This document shows positions 9,312-17,886 of a stretch of 64,000 bases of DNA, piece by piece (within the stretch, counting starts at the first letter, position 1; every line of letters begins with the position of its first letter). A program made the position numbers and the translations under genes. This DNA is from Microbacterium sp. MAH-37 (GTDB lineage: Bacteria > Actinomycetota > Actinomycetes > Actinomycetales > Microbacteriaceae). The stretch covers positions 62,001 through 126,000 of the forward strand of contig NZ_WSEN01000009.1 in assembly GCF_009758255.1 (NCBI RefSeq). The letters are read 5' to 3'. Under the pieces are notes generated by a model. That model ran no database searches and was not told the DNA's origin. It saw only the letters and a program-made list of their open reading frames with translations.

Positions 9312-9992
9312 ATGGACATGCTCCTGACCATGATGAGCGCCAAGGGGACCATGAACCTGCTGAAGACGGGCACCATGATCCTGACGATCCTGCTCGTCGT
9401 CCCCGCCCTCCTGAAGATCTTCATCGTCACGGTCGAGGAGGGTTGGGCGGCCATCCGCACACGCAACGGGAAGCCGATCATCCGCAGGCCGAAGGGCGAT
9501 CCCGCCGCTCCCGGTCAGGTCGTCGTGCTGAGACCGGGCACGCATGGCGCCTTCCCCGTCTTCGCCTGGTACAAGCTCGTGGACGTGCGATGCCGAGCGA
9601 CCGACCTGCCGGTGCGCGAGCTGACCGGAGCGAACGGACATCAGCACCGGGTGCACGCGTCGTTCGAGTGGCGCCCGATCCCCTCCGGACACGATCTGCG
9701 CGTGTTCGAGCTCGATGTGGTGAACGTCAAGGAACGGGCGTCCAACCTGGTCAGCGCCGCACTGCGCGATGCGGTGCGGCGGATCGACGGCGAGGACCTG
9801 CCGCACAACGACGAGGTCAGCACAAGAGTGCTGGCCGCATGCGCGGACGAGATCCGGGAGGCCTGCGGCGTCGAGCTCGTCCGGGTGATGATCACCGGGG
9901 ACGCACTGACCGACGGATACCTGATGGCAGAGGCCCTGCGTCAGGCGGATCGCGCTCCGGAGGCTGCCGCGGCGCTGCACGCACTGAACTGA
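9312..9992 (+). CDS. SPFH/band-7 domain protein, short form
   Basis: A 226-residue protein with one N-terminal membrane segment (about residues 18-38, rich in Leu/Val/Ile) followed by a band-7-like domain: FIVTVEEGWAAIRTRNGKPI, a PGTHGAFP segment, and VNVKERASNLVSAALRDAVR. The fold fits stomatin/prohibitin-like proteins that assemble at membranes. It lacks the long C-terminal coiled coil of flotillins and has no NfeD partner nearby, so its role is unknown. It lies alone between glpD and a TetR gene, and an upstream GGGGGCACAGTGGTGCC stretch offers no clear ribosome site. Confidence 0.75.
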   Translation: MDMLLTMMSAKGTMNLLKTGTMILTILLVVPALLKIFIVTVEEGWAAIRTRNGKPIIRRPKGDPAAPGQVVVLRPGTHGAFPVFAWYKLVDVRCRATDLPVRELTGANGHQHRVHASFEWRPIPSGHDLRVFELDVVNVKERASNLVSAALRDAVRRIDGEDLPHNDEVSTRVLAACADEIREACGVELVRVMITGDALTDGYLMAEALRQADRAPEAAAALHALN

Positions 9993-10024
9993 GCCGGGAC
10001 TTCCCGGCTCCGGCTCTTGCGGGC

Positions 10025-10043
10025 TATTATTTGAACATGTTCA
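10025..10043 (+). promoter_or_regulatory. Leaderless promoter with overlapping palindromic operator
   Basis: TATTAT (10025-10030) is a good -10 box ending six bases before the ATG at 10037. TGAACATGTTCA (10032-10043) is a perfect 12-base palindrome centred on that ATG. A TetR dimer bound there would block transcription start, so autorepression is likely. Confidence 0.7.
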
Positions 10044-10708
10044 GTTCTGAGCTCACGCCGAAGGCCGAGCAGACGCGCAGCAGGATCAAGGACGCCGCGA
10101 TCGCCTCATTCATCGAGCGGGGGTATCCCGACACGACGATCCGGCTGATCGCCGCAGAGGCCGGCGTGTCGGTCGGGAACGCCTACTACTACTTCCCCTC
10201 GAAGACGCACCTGGTGCAGGAGCTGTACGAGCAGGTGCAGAGCGATCACGCGCGCATCGCCGTGCCTCGGCTCGAGGGCGTCACCGGGCTCGTCGACCGG
10301 CTGCGCGTCGTCTTCGAGACCGGCCTGGCGAACCTGGAGCCGTATCGGAAGGTGGCGCCCGGATTCCTCAGCGCGATGATCGCGCCGGACTCCCCCATCA
10401 ACCCGCTCTCACGCGAATCGTCACCCGCACGCGATCAGACGGTCGGCCTGCTCCGGCGGGCGATCGACGGCGCCGACCACCGCGTCCCCGAAGACATCGC
10501 GAGCCGAATGCCGGATGCGCTGTTCGTCCTGTACCTCGGCCTCGTGCTGCGCTGGACCTACGACGACAGCGCCGACCACCTGCGCACTCGGCGCCTGCTG
10601 GACACCGCGCTCCGGCTGTTCGCCGTCGCGCTGCCGTTCCTGCGGATGCCCGGCATCCGCGGCGTCACCCGAGACCTGCTCGATCAGATCGCCGAGGTGC
10701 GGGCGTGA
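10037..10708 (+). CDS. TetR family transcriptional regulator
   Basis: A 223-residue regulator. The N-terminal domain has RSRIKDAAIASFIERGYPDT and the helix-turn-helix TIRLIAAEAGVSVGNAYYYF followed by SKTHLVQELY, a layout typical of TetR. The ATG at 10037 was chosen because a -10 box ends six bases before it and the conserved TetR region begins at about residue 13. The downstream membrane protein gene starts 8 bases after its stop. The ligand and targets beyond its own promoter cannot be read from the sequence. Confidence 0.92.
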   Translation: MFSSELTPKAEQTRSRIKDAAIASFIERGYPDTTIRLIAAEAGVSVGNAYYYFPSKTHLVQELYEQVQSDHARIAVPRLEGVTGLVDRLRVVFETGLANLEPYRKVAPGFLSAMIAPDSPINPLSRESSPARDQTVGLLRRAIDGADHRVPEDIASRMPDALFVLYLGLVLRWTYDDSADHLRTRRLLDTALRLFAVALPFLRMPGIRGVTRDLLDQIAEVRA

Positions 10709-10715
10709 GCACGCC

Positions 10716-11247
10716 ATGAGCACGTCGGGCCCGCGCAGCGCCGAGTTCCCTATGGCGTTCACCGAGCGGGAGTTCATGCGCGGGGCGCTGTGGGCGTGGT
10801 TGGCGTTCCTGATCCTGCTGCCGCTGACGCTCGCGACGAGCGTCGTGCTGTGGTCCACCGATCCGAAGACCGCATTCGGCGGATTCATCTGGGGGCTCAC
10901 CATCGGGGGCTTCGCCCTGATCTTCGCCGCACCGATCAGTCTCATCGTGATGGCTCTCGGCACGTGGCCGTTCCGGTGGGTCGGGCGCTCCCTGCGACGG
11001 GTCCGCAGTTTCGCCGCGCACATCCTCGTGTACTGCGCATTGGGTGTCGCGTTCGGAACCGGCACCGCGTTTCGCCACGGCCACCTTGTCCTTTCCGTTG
11101 GGTGGCGTCGCCACCGGCTTCGCGGCCGGTGCGGCGATCCCGGTCGGATGGGCGATCACCGCACGCCGCGCCCTCCGCGACGACCGGGCACCCGTCGCCC
11201 CACCGAAGGACACTGATGCCGCGTTCGAAGATCACGCCCTCGGCTGA
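10716..11247 (+). pseudogene. Small multi-spanning membrane protein gene with a frameshift
   Basis: The reading frame from ATG at 10716 encodes about 118 residues with three or more hydrophobic segments (AWLAFLILLPLTLATSVVL, IWGLTIGGFALIFAAPISL, FAAHILVYCALGVAFGTGTAF). It then turns abruptly into a basic, Arg-rich tail. The next frame continues in the expected style from about 11071 (ATATLSFPLGGVATGFAAGA and a charged C-terminus) to TGA at 11245-11247. An extra T in GCGTTTCGCC near 11068-11074 would explain the switch. Restored, it would be a protein of about 176 residues with four helices. No family is recognised. It may be co-transcribed with the TetR gene just upstream. Confidence 0.65.
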
Positions 11248-11286
11248 CGCGACTCTCAGACTCGTGGCAGCGGGAATGCGGGGGCA

Positions 11287-12090
11287 TCACCTCGTCGCGT
11301 AGAACGCGACGGCGGATGCCGCGGCGACGTTCAGCGAGTCCACTCCGCCCATCATCGGAATGGTCACGCGACGGTCGAGCATCGCGTCCGTCGCGGCCGT
11401 GAGCCCTTCGCCCTCGTTCCCGAACAGCAGCGCGACCCGCTCCGGGGCCTCCGTGACCAGTTCGTCCAGCGTGATCGCCCCGGCCCCCAGCGTCATCCCG
11501 ACGACTACATACCCGGCCTTCTTCAACTCACCGATCCCCGCGCCCCAGTCCTCGATCCGCGTCCACGGCACCTGGAACACCGTGCCCATCGAGACACGCA
11601 CCGACCGGCGGTACAGCGGATCGGCGCACGACGGCGAGACCAGCACGGCATCCACCCCGAGCGCGGCGGCGGAGCGGAACAGCGCACCGACGTTCGCGTG
11701 ATCCGTCAGGCCCTCCAGCACCGCCACGCGCGACCGTGCCGGCAGCGCACCGACCAGCGTGGCCACAGACGGCAGCTCGGGTCGGTGCATCGCCGCCAGC
11801 GCGCCGCGGTGCACAGCGAATCCCGTGAGCGCCTCGGACACGGCATCCGGCACGACGAAGACCGTGGTCCCGTCGGGAACCATCCCGCGGACCTGCTCGA
11901 CCCACTTCTGCTGCACGAGCACCGACCGCGGCCGATGCCCGGCCGCCAACGCGCGCTCGATCACCTTCGGCGACTCCGCCATGTACAGCCCGCGCTCGGT
12001 CTCCTGCGCACGCCGCAGCGCGACGTCGGTGAGCGAGCGGTAATCGTCCAGACGGGTATCGTCGGGGTCGTCGACGGCAACGAGATGCAT
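11287..12090 (-). CDS. TrmH/SpoU family RNA 2'-O-methyltransferase
   Basis: A 267-residue SPOUT methyltransferase that uses S-adenosylmethionine to methylate a ribose in rRNA or tRNA. The three SpoU motifs are present: motif 1 in ANVGALFRSAAALG, motif 2 in LLFGNEGEGL, and motif 3 in IPMMGGVDSLNVAAASAVAF near the C-terminus. The N-terminus has a substrate-binding-like domain (AESPKVIERALAAGHRPRSV). The gene is monocistronic and diverges from the sirtuin gene with a 44-base gap. The exact nucleotide modified cannot be told. Confidence 0.92.
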   Translation of the reverse strand: MHLVAVDDPDDTRLDDYRSLTDVALRRAQETERGLYMAESPKVIERALAAGHRPRSVLVQQKWVEQVRGMVPDGTTVFVVPDAVSEALTGFAVHRGALAAMHRPELPSVATLVGALPARSRVAVLEGLTDHANVGALFRSAAALGVDAVLVSPSCADPLYRRSVRVSMGTVFQVPWTRIEDWGAGIGELKKAGYVVVGMTLGAGAITLDELVTEAPERVALLFGNEGEGLTAATDAMLDRRVTIPMMGGVDSLNVAAASAVAFYATR

Positions 12091-12122
12091 GCTCCCATCT
12101 TCCCGCCGACGGGACGGAACCC

Positions 12123-12128
12123 TAGACT
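12123..12128 (+). promoter_or_regulatory. -10 box of the sirtuin gene (leaderless)
   Basis: TAGACT ends six bases before the GTG at 12135, with no Shine-Dalgarno sequence between. This supports that start and a leaderless mRNA. Confidence 0.55.
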
Positions 12129-12134
12129 CGCGGG

Positions 12135-12971
12135 GTGGACACGACGGCAGAGCTCGAGGATCAGATCGACGAGGCCGCAGCAGTTCTGGAAGGTCACCGC
12201 ACGGCCGTGCTCACCGGCGCCGGGATCTCCACCGATTCCGGCATCCCGGCCTATCGCGGCGCCGGCGCGCGCACCAGAGCCAATCCGATGACGATCCAGA
12301 CCTACCTCGGCGACGAGGCGGCACGACGCAGGTACTGGGTGGGCGGCCATCTCGGCTGGCGCACGTTCACCTCGGTACAGCCGAACGCCGGGCATCGCGC
12401 GCTCGCGGCCATGGAGCGCCGCGGTGCCGTCAGCGGCGTCATCACGCAGAACGTCGACGGGCTGCACCTCGGCGCCGGCAGCACGCGCGTGGTCGAGATC
12501 CACGGCACGATGCGCCGCGTGCTGTGCCTGGACTGCCGCCAGATCTTCGATCGCCGGGACATCGGGGAGCGCCTCGAGCAGCTCAACCCGTGGATCACCG
12601 TCCCCGAGAACATCGTGATGAACCCCGACGGCGACGTCGCACCGGAGAGCACGGAAGGCTTCGTCATCCCGCCCTGCACGGTGTGCGGCGGCATGCTGAA
12701 GCCGGACGTCGTGTTCTTCGGCGAGTACGTGCCCGCCGATCGGTTCCGCATCTCCGAATCGCTGGTACACGCCTCCGACGCGCTCCTGGTGGCCGGTACG
12801 TCGCTGACGGTGAATTCGGGCGTGCGCGTCATCGAGCGCGCCCGCCGGCGCGGCATCCCGATCATCCTGGTGAACCATGAGCCGACCAGAGCGGATGCCT
12901 GGGCCGCCGCCGTCGTGCGCGGCGGCACCAGTGAGGTACTCTCAGGTCTCGCCGCTAGGGTCGGTGGGTGA
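12135..12971 (+). CDS. Sir2 family NAD-dependent protein deacetylase
   Basis: A 278-residue sirtuin that removes acyl groups from lysines using NAD. Motifs in order are GAGISTDSGIPAYRG (NAD binding, about residues 28-42), TQNVDGLHLGAG, the catalytic His in VVEIHGTMRR, two Cys pairs of the structural zinc site (CLDCRQ and CTVCGG), then KPDVVFFGE and GTSLTVNSG. It starts with GTG behind a leaderless -10 box. Its end overlaps the phosphatase start by four bases (GTGA), so the two are one transcript. The target proteins are unknown; acetyl-CoA synthetase is a common one in the family. Confidence 0.94.
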   Translation: MDTTAELEDQIDEAAAVLEGHRTAVLTGAGISTDSGIPAYRGAGARTRANPMTIQTYLGDEAARRRYWVGGHLGWRTFTSVQPNAGHRALAAMERRGAVSGVITQNVDGLHLGAGSTRVVEIHGTMRRVLCLDCRQIFDRRDIGERLEQLNPWITVPENIVMNPDGDVAPESTEGFVIPPCTVCGGMLKPDVVFFGEYVPADRFRISESLVHASDALLVAGTSLTVNSGVRVIERARRRGIPIILVNHEPTRADAWAAAVVRGGTSEVLSGLAARVGG

Positions 12972-13552
12972 CCCTTCTCACCCTCGTACGACACGGCCAG
13001 ACCGACTGGAACCTGGAGCGCCGCATCCAGGGCAGCACCGACATCCCGCTGAACGACACCGGTCGCGCGGACGCGCGGGTCGCCGCAGCAGCCCTCGCCG
13101 GCACGACGCACGACATGATCTACAGCAGCCCTCTGGCGCGCGCGCACGAGACCGCCCGGATCATCGCGGGCGAGCTCGGCCTCGCCGAGCCGCAGACGGT
13201 ACGAGGCGTGCGCGAGCGCGAGTTCGGCGTCGGCGAGGGGATGCTGGTCAGCGACTACATCGCCGAGTACGGCGACTGGCACGCCGGCGTGCCCGGCGCC
13301 GAGACCATGGACGAGGTGTGCGAGCGCGCGCTCGACGAGCTGGAGGCGATCGTGCGCGACGCTCGGCGCCGCAGCAGCCCGCGCGCCGAATCGATCGTCG
13401 TGGTCAGCCACGGCGGCGTCATCCGCGCACTGCTCCTGCACGCCTCCGGTGGCACGCTTCCACGCGAGGGCGATGTCCTCGCCAATGGCTCGGTGCACCG
13501 CTTCGTCGCCGAGCCCGACAGCCTGCGTCTGCTGGACCCCGTGCTCGCCTGA
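12968..13552 (+). CDS. Histidine phosphatase family protein (phosphoglycerate mutase-like)
   Basis: A 194-residue member of the histidine phosphatase clan. The catalytic LVRHGQTDWN is at residues 5-14, the second Arg and Glu regions (SPLARAHETARI, REFGVGEG) follow, and the second His is in VVSHGGVIRAL. Such proteins dephosphorylate phospho-sugars or other small phosphates, and a cofactor-dependent mutase is less likely at this length. It starts with GTG overlapping the sirtuin stop. Confidence 0.93.
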   Translation: MTLLTLVRHGQTDWNLERRIQGSTDIPLNDTGRADARVAAAALAGTTHDMIYSSPLARAHETARIIAGELGLAEPQTVRGVREREFGVGEGMLVSDYIAEYGDWHAGVPGAETMDEVCERALDELEAIVRDARRRSSPRAESIVVVSHGGVIRALLLHASGGTLPREGDVLANGSVHRFVAEPDSLRLLDPVLA

Positions 13553-13595
13553 CCATCACGGCTCCGTCACATTCTCGCAACCGCCTCGCAATTTC

Positions 13596-13613
13596 GGTTA
13601 GTGTTCACTAACC
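13596..13613. promoter_or_regulatory. Inverted-repeat operator before a TetR gene
   Basis: GGTTAGTG and CACTAACC form a perfect 8-base inverted repeat with a TT spacer. Adding the flanking TTC and GAA, with one bulged base, extends it. It lies 22 bases before the TetR start and is the likely autoregulatory site. Confidence 0.72.
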
Positions 13614-13635
13614 CGAACTGCGAGGATCTGCTTCG

Positions 13636-14238
13636 ATGACGAGCACGAGTACGGCGCGTGACCGCGCCAAGGCGGAGCGCACGGATGCGCTTCTGGAGGC
13701 CGCCGCGAGGCTGTTCGCCGCGCGCGGATACTCGGGCGTGAGCCTGGAGGACATCGGCGCCGCCGTCGGGGTCTCCGGCCCGGCCGTGTATCGCCACTTC
13801 CCCGGCAAACAGGCGCTTCTCGGTGCCGTGCTGACCCGGGTCAGCGCCGATCTCGTCGCAGGCGGCACCCGCGTCTCGGACGCGGCGGCGGATGCTCCGC
13901 ACCGGATGCGCGCGCTGATCGGGTTCCATGTCGAGTTCGCGCTCGGCAACGCCGACGTGATCCGCGTGCAGGACCGGGACGTCGCGCATCTCTCCGACGC
14001 CGACCGCGCCGAGGTGCGCCGGCTGCAGCGCACCTACATCGACCTCTGGATCGACGCCCTGTCCGGCCTTCGGTCTGGCGGCGCCGAGGATCAGCGTCTA
14101 CGCGTGCAGGCCTGCTTCGGCCTGATCAACTCCACACCGCACTCGACCCGCTCGTCTGCGCGCGCGCAGGCCGAGACGGCTCGGGTGCTGTCGGCGATGG
14201 CGCTCTCCGCGCTCCTCGCCGACAGCACCGACGGCTGA
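13636..14238 (+). CDS. TetR family transcriptional regulator
   Basis: A 200-residue regulator with a clear N-terminal domain: RTDALLEAAARLFAARGYSG, then the helix-turn-helix SLEDIGAAVGVSGPAVYRHF and PGKQALLGAVL. The C-terminal domain resembles those of regulators near acyl-CoA metabolism genes (for example KstR2/FadR-like TetRs), which is a weak resemblance. A GAGGA ribosome site lies 8 bases before the ATG, so this gene is not leaderless. It converges on the E2 gene with a 9-base gap, and its targets are not shown. Confidence 0.92.
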   Translation: MTSTSTARDRAKAERTDALLEAAARLFAARGYSGVSLEDIGAAVGVSGPAVYRHFPGKQALLGAVLTRVSADLVAGGTRVSDAAADAPHRMRALIGFHVEFALGNADVIRVQDRDVAHLSDADRAEVRRLQRTYIDLWIDALSGLRSGGAEDQRLRVQACFGLINSTPHSTRSSARAQAETARVLSAMALSALLADSTDG

Positions 14239-14247
14239 CCTCGCAGG

Positions 14248-15591
14248 TCAGTACAGCATCGCGCGACCCGGCTGCTCCAGGATGTCGGCGACATCCTTCA
14301 GGAACTTCGCCCCTTCGGCGCCGTCCACCAGGCGGTGGTCGAAGGACACGCTCAGCGTCATCACCTGACGCAGCGCGATCTCGCCCTCGTGCTCCCAGGG
14401 CTGCCGGCGCACGGCGCCGACGGCGAGGATGCCGGACTGCCCAGGCGGCAGGATCGGCGTGCCCGCGTCGATGCCGAAGACACCGATATTGGTGATCGAG
14501 AACGTGCCGCCCGCGAGCTCGGCGGGGCTGGTCTTGCCCGCTCGCGCAGTCGAGGTCAGCGCCTGCAACGCGTCAGCGATGCCGGTGAGTCCGAGTCGGT
14601 CCGCATCGCGGATGTTCGGCACGATCAGGCCGCGCTCTGTGGCGGCCGCGATTCCGAGGTCCACGTAGTGGTACTGCACGATCTCGCCGGTCGCCTCGTC
14701 CCAGTGCGCGTTCAGCGACGGGTTGCGCTGCAGCGCCAGGCACACGGCTTTGGCGACCAGCACCAGCGGCCCGATCCTGTGCTCGGACAGACTGCGGTCG
14801 GCCTTCAACTCGGCGATCAGCTCCATCGTCGCCGTGACGTCGACCGTGTGGAAGCACGTGACGTGCGGAGCAGTGAACGCACTCTGCACCATCGCGGCCG
14901 CGGTGTGCTTGCGCACGCCGCGGATCGGGATGCGGGTCTCGCGAGCGCCGTCCGCAGGGACCACCCGCGCTGCCGCCGGCGCTGCGGGGGCGGATACCGC
15001 AGGCGCCGCGCCCACGCGCTCGGCGTACGCATCCACATCGGCACGCGTGATCACGCGATCGCCGACCTCTGCAGCGATGAGCGCCAGGTCGACGCCGAGC
15101 CGCTTCGCGTGGGCGCGGACGGGCGGGGTCGAGCGAGGACGCTCCCCCACCACGGGCTCGACGGGTGCCTCGGGCAGCACGTCGTGCGGCGCCGCCTCGA
15201 TCACGGCCGCGTCCGCGACCGCTGCGGGCGCGCCGCCGGAACGGCGCGTGCGGCGGGCAGGGCGACCGGATGCCGCCGGCGCCGCCCCGTAGCCGACCAG
15301 GTTGGGCTGCGCCTTCTCCTCCACGGGTACCTCGGGCGCGGCATCCGCCGCTCCCTCGACCTCGAAGGCGATCAGCGGTGCGCCGACGGCGATCGTCTGG
15401 CCTGCGTCCGCGTGCAGCGACGACACCGTTCCCTCGTAAGGCGAGGGCAGCTCGACGACGGCCTTCGCCGTCTCGACCTCGGCCAGCGTCTGGTTCAGCG
15501 TCACGGTGTCGCCCGGCGCCACCAGCCACTGCACGACCTCGGCCTCGGTCAGGCCCTCGCCGAGATCGGGAAGACGGAACTCCGCGATCAT
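14248..15591 (-). CDS. bkdC: 2-oxoacid dehydrogenase complex E2, dihydrolipoamide acyltransferase
   Basis: A 447-residue E2 core protein that moves the acyl group from E1 to CoA. The N-terminal lipoyl domain has LPDLGEGLTEAEVVQW and the lipoylated Lys in VETAKAVVELPSP. A flexible Ala/Pro/Glu linker follows, then a peripheral subunit-binding domain (VRAHAKRLGVDLALIA to ITRADVDAYA, about 160-195). The C-terminal catalytic domain carries the His-xxx-Asp-Gly site in FDHRLVDGAEG. One lipoyl domain suggests a branched-chain or acetoin-type complex rather than the main pyruvate complex. The start overlaps the E1-beta end by four bases. No E3 gene is in the cluster. Confidence 0.93.
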   Translation of the reverse strand: MIAEFRLPDLGEGLTEAEVVQWLVAPGDTVTLNQTLAEVETAKAVVELPSPYEGTVSSLHADAGQTIAVGAPLIAFEVEGAADAAPEVPVEEKAQPNLVGYGAAPAASGRPARRTRRSGGAPAAVADAAVIEAAPHDVLPEAPVEPVVGERPRSTPPVRAHAKRLGVDLALIAAEVGDRVITRADVDAYAERVGAAPAVSAPAAPAAARVVPADGARETRIPIRGVRKHTAAAMVQSAFTAPHVTCFHTVDVTATMELIAELKADRSLSEHRIGPLVLVAKAVCLALQRNPSLNAHWDEATGEIVQYHYVDLGIAAATERGLIVPNIRDADRLGLTGIADALQALTSTARAGKTSPAELAGGTFSITNIGVFGIDAGTPILPPGQSGILAVGAVRRQPWEHEGEIALRQVMTLSVSFDHRLVDGAEGAKFLKDVADILEQPGRAMLY

Positions 15592-16610
15592 GCCTGCTCC
15601 TCCATCTTCGTGCCGGTGAGGCTGTTCGGACGGTCCAGCACCCGGTCGACCGCGTCGAGGATGCGGTCCAGGTCTGGTAGATGATGCTTCTCGAGCTTGG
15701 CCGGCGGGTAGGGGATGTCGTGGCCGGTCACCCGCACCGGGGCGGACTCGAGGTACTCGAAGCAGTGCTCGGTGATGCTCGCGATCACCTCGGCGGCGAG
15801 TCCCGCCTCGCGGGAGGCCTCGTGCGCCACGACCACGCGACCGGTGCGCCGCACCGCGGCATCCACGGTGTCGTAGTCGATCGGCGAGAGCGAGCGCAGG
15901 TCGATGACCTCGAGCGAGGTGCCTTCGTCGGCGGCCGCCTCTGCGGCGTCGAGGGCGGTCTGCACCATCGCGCCATAGGTGATGACCGTGGCATCCGCGC
16001 CAGGGCGGACCACCTTCGCCAGCCCCATCGGCGGGGCGTCCGCGAGCGGGGCCTCCAGGTCGACGTCTCCCTTGTGATGGTAGAGACGCTTGGGCTCGAA
16101 GAAGATCACCGGGTCATCGCTGGCGATGGCCTGCTGCAGGCAGCGGTACGCGTCCTGCGGGTTCGAGACCGCGACGACGCGCAGTCCGGCGGTGTGCACG
16201 AAGTAGGCTTCGGGCGACTCGGAATGGTGCTCCGCCGCGCCGATGCCGCCGGCCCACGGGATGCGGATGGTGATCGGCATCTTCACGCGACCCTGCGTGC
16301 GGTAGTGCAGCTTTGCGACCTGAGACACGATCTGGTCGAAGCCGGGGTACACGAAGCCGTCGAACTGGATCTCGACGACGGGACGGTATCCGCGGAAGGC
16401 GAGCCCGACCGCCGTGCCGATGATGCCGGACTCGGCCAGCGGCGTGTCGATGACGCGCTTCGCTCCGAACTCGTCCTTGAGGCCGTCGGTGATGCGGAAC
16501 ACTCCGCCGAGCGTGCCGATGTCCTCGCCGAGGAGCACGACCTTCTCGTCGTTCTTCATGGCCTGACGCAGGCCGGCATTCAGAGCCTTGCCCAGAGTGA
16601 TCTCCGTCAT
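15588..16610 (-). CDS. bkdB: 2-oxoacid dehydrogenase E1 beta subunit
   Basis: A 340-residue transketolase-like subunit that pairs with E1 alpha to decarboxylate 2-oxoacids with thiamine diphosphate. LLGEDIGTLGGVFRIT, PLAESGIIGTAVGLAFRGYRPV and EIQFDGFVYPGFDQIVSQ are typical of branched-chain E1 beta. The region IRIPWAGGIGAAEHHSESPEA contains the His pair near the thiamine site. The gene is separated from E1 alpha by a single base and overlaps E2 by four. Confidence 0.93.
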   Translation of the reverse strand: MTEITLGKALNAGLRQAMKNDEKVVLLGEDIGTLGGVFRITDGLKDEFGAKRVIDTPLAESGIIGTAVGLAFRGYRPVVEIQFDGFVYPGFDQIVSQVAKLHYRTQGRVKMPITIRIPWAGGIGAAEHHSESPEAYFVHTAGLRVVAVSNPQDAYRCLQQAIASDDPVIFFEPKRLYHHKGDVDLEAPLADAPPMGLAKVVRPGADATVITYGAMVQTALDAAEAAADEGTSLEVIDLRSLSPIDYDTVDAAVRRTGRVVVAHEASREAGLAAEVIASITEHCFEYLESAPVRVTGHDIPYPPAKLEKHHLPDLDRILDAVDRVLDRPNSLTGTKMEEQA

Positions 16611-16611
16611 C

Positions 16612-17718
16612 TCAGGCCCCTTCGAAGGTCGCGAGGTAGGCCGCGTACTCGTCGCGCTCGCGCTCGAGTCCCGTGTGCGGCTCGGCGTACACGCCGTCGA
16701 ACACGGCCAGCGCCGGGCGGGTCACCATGCCGAGGCAGGCTGCGCGCATGTCGCGGGCGAGCACGTCGGCGTCGGCCTGGGCCTCGGCGGCCTGCTCGTC
16801 GCTCAGCTCGCCGGCGGCACGCAGATGCCCTTCCACGCGGGCGATCGGGTCGCGGCGGCGCCAGCGCTCCAACTCGCCCTCGTCGCGGTAGCGCTTCGGG
16901 TCGTCTGCGGTGGTGTGCGGACCCATCCGGTACGTGACCGTCTCGATGTAGGCCGGCCCCTTGCCGGAGCGGGCGTGCTCGAGCGCCCAGCGCATCGCCG
17001 CCAGGCAGGCCAGCACATCGTTGCCGTCCACGCGCATGCTCGGGATGCCGAAGCCGGGCGCCCGTCCTGCGAGCGGGAACTGCGACTGCAGGCCGACAGG
17101 CTCGGAGATCGCCCAGTGGTTGTTCTGGCAGACGAAGACGACGGGAACGCGGTACGACGAGGCGAAGACCATCGCCTCGTTCACGTCGCCCTGGCTGGTC
17201 GCGCCGTCGCCGAAGTAGGCGATCGCCACCTCATCGGTGCCGTCATGCTGGATGCCCAGCGCATAGCCGACGGCGTGCAGGGTCTGCGCGCCGATGATGA
17301 TCTGCAGCGGGGCCACGTTCAGTTCGGCGGGGTCGAAGGCGGAGCCCTCCTCGCCGCGCCACATCCGCACGTAGTCACCGGGCTGGGCACCGCGGGCCAG
17401 CAGCACACCGTGCTCGCGGTAGCTGGGGAACACGAAGTCCTGCGGCGCGAGCGCACGGGCGGTGCCGATCTGCGCGGCCTCCTGCCCCTGGCAGGGCGCC
17501 CACAGACCGAGCTGCCCCTGGCGCTGCAGGGCGACGCCCTCGGAGTCGACGCGACGGAGCACGATCATGTCGCGGTACAGGGCGCGCAGCTGCGCAGCGT
17601 CCACGTCGGCGACGTACGGGTCGAGCTGCGGATTCGGCACGCGGGTGCCGTCCGGAGCGAGGATGCGCTCGGCGAGATCGAGATCAGATTCGACGAGTGG
17701 CGTGGTGTGCGATGACAT
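16612..17718 (-). CDS. bkdA: 2-oxoacid dehydrogenase E1 alpha subunit
   Basis: A 368-residue thiamine diphosphate-binding subunit. The cofactor motif runs from IAYFGDGATSQGDVNEAM to CQNNHWAIS (GDG to N/N), binding Mg-thiamine diphosphate. FPSYREHGVLLARG and the phosphorylation-loop-like YRMGPHTTADDPKRYRD match branched-chain and pyruvate E1 alpha. It has a strong AGGAGG ribosome site (17725-17730) six bases before the ATG and is first in the operon E1a-E1b-E2. A divergent Lrp-type gene 168 bases away is the probable regulator, as in many bkd operons. Confidence 0.93.
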   Translation of the reverse strand: MSSHTTPLVESDLDLAERILAPDGTRVPNPQLDPYVADVDAAQLRALYRDMIVLRRVDSEGVALQRQGQLGLWAPCQGQEAAQIGTARALAPQDFVFPSYREHGVLLARGAQPGDYVRMWRGEEGSAFDPAELNVAPLQIIIGAQTLHAVGYALGIQHDGTDEVAIAYFGDGATSQGDVNEAMVFASSYRVPVVFVCQNNHWAISEPVGLQSQFPLAGRAPGFGIPSMRVDGNDVLACLAAMRWALEHARSGKGPAYIETVTYRMGPHTTADDPKRYRDEGELERWRRRDPIARVEGHLRAAGELSDEQAAEAQADADVLARDMRAACLGMVTRPALAVFDGVYAEPHTGLERERDEYAAYLATFEGA

Positions 17719-17872
17719 CGGTGTCCTCCTGACGTGGGTGCCCTTGTGGGGCGTTCACGGGGCGCGACGGCGGTGTCGGCCTCTTCCTGAAGGGTACGTC
17801 GGTTTCACACGTCGCTCAAGCATTCCGGGAGCTCCTGAGCATGTTGCCCAGTGGACACCGGCTGATCCCTGC

Positions 17873-17878
17873 TATCGT
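17873..17878 (+). promoter_or_regulatory. -10 box of the Lrp gene
   Basis: TATCGT ends eight bases before the ATG at 17887, with no ribosome site between, so the mRNA is probably leaderless. The surrounding 17719-17886 gap also holds the promoter of the bkd operon on the other strand, including the TTTCACACG stretch, but no clear Lrp box was recognised. Confidence 0.45.
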
Positions 17879-17886
17879 GTGACACT

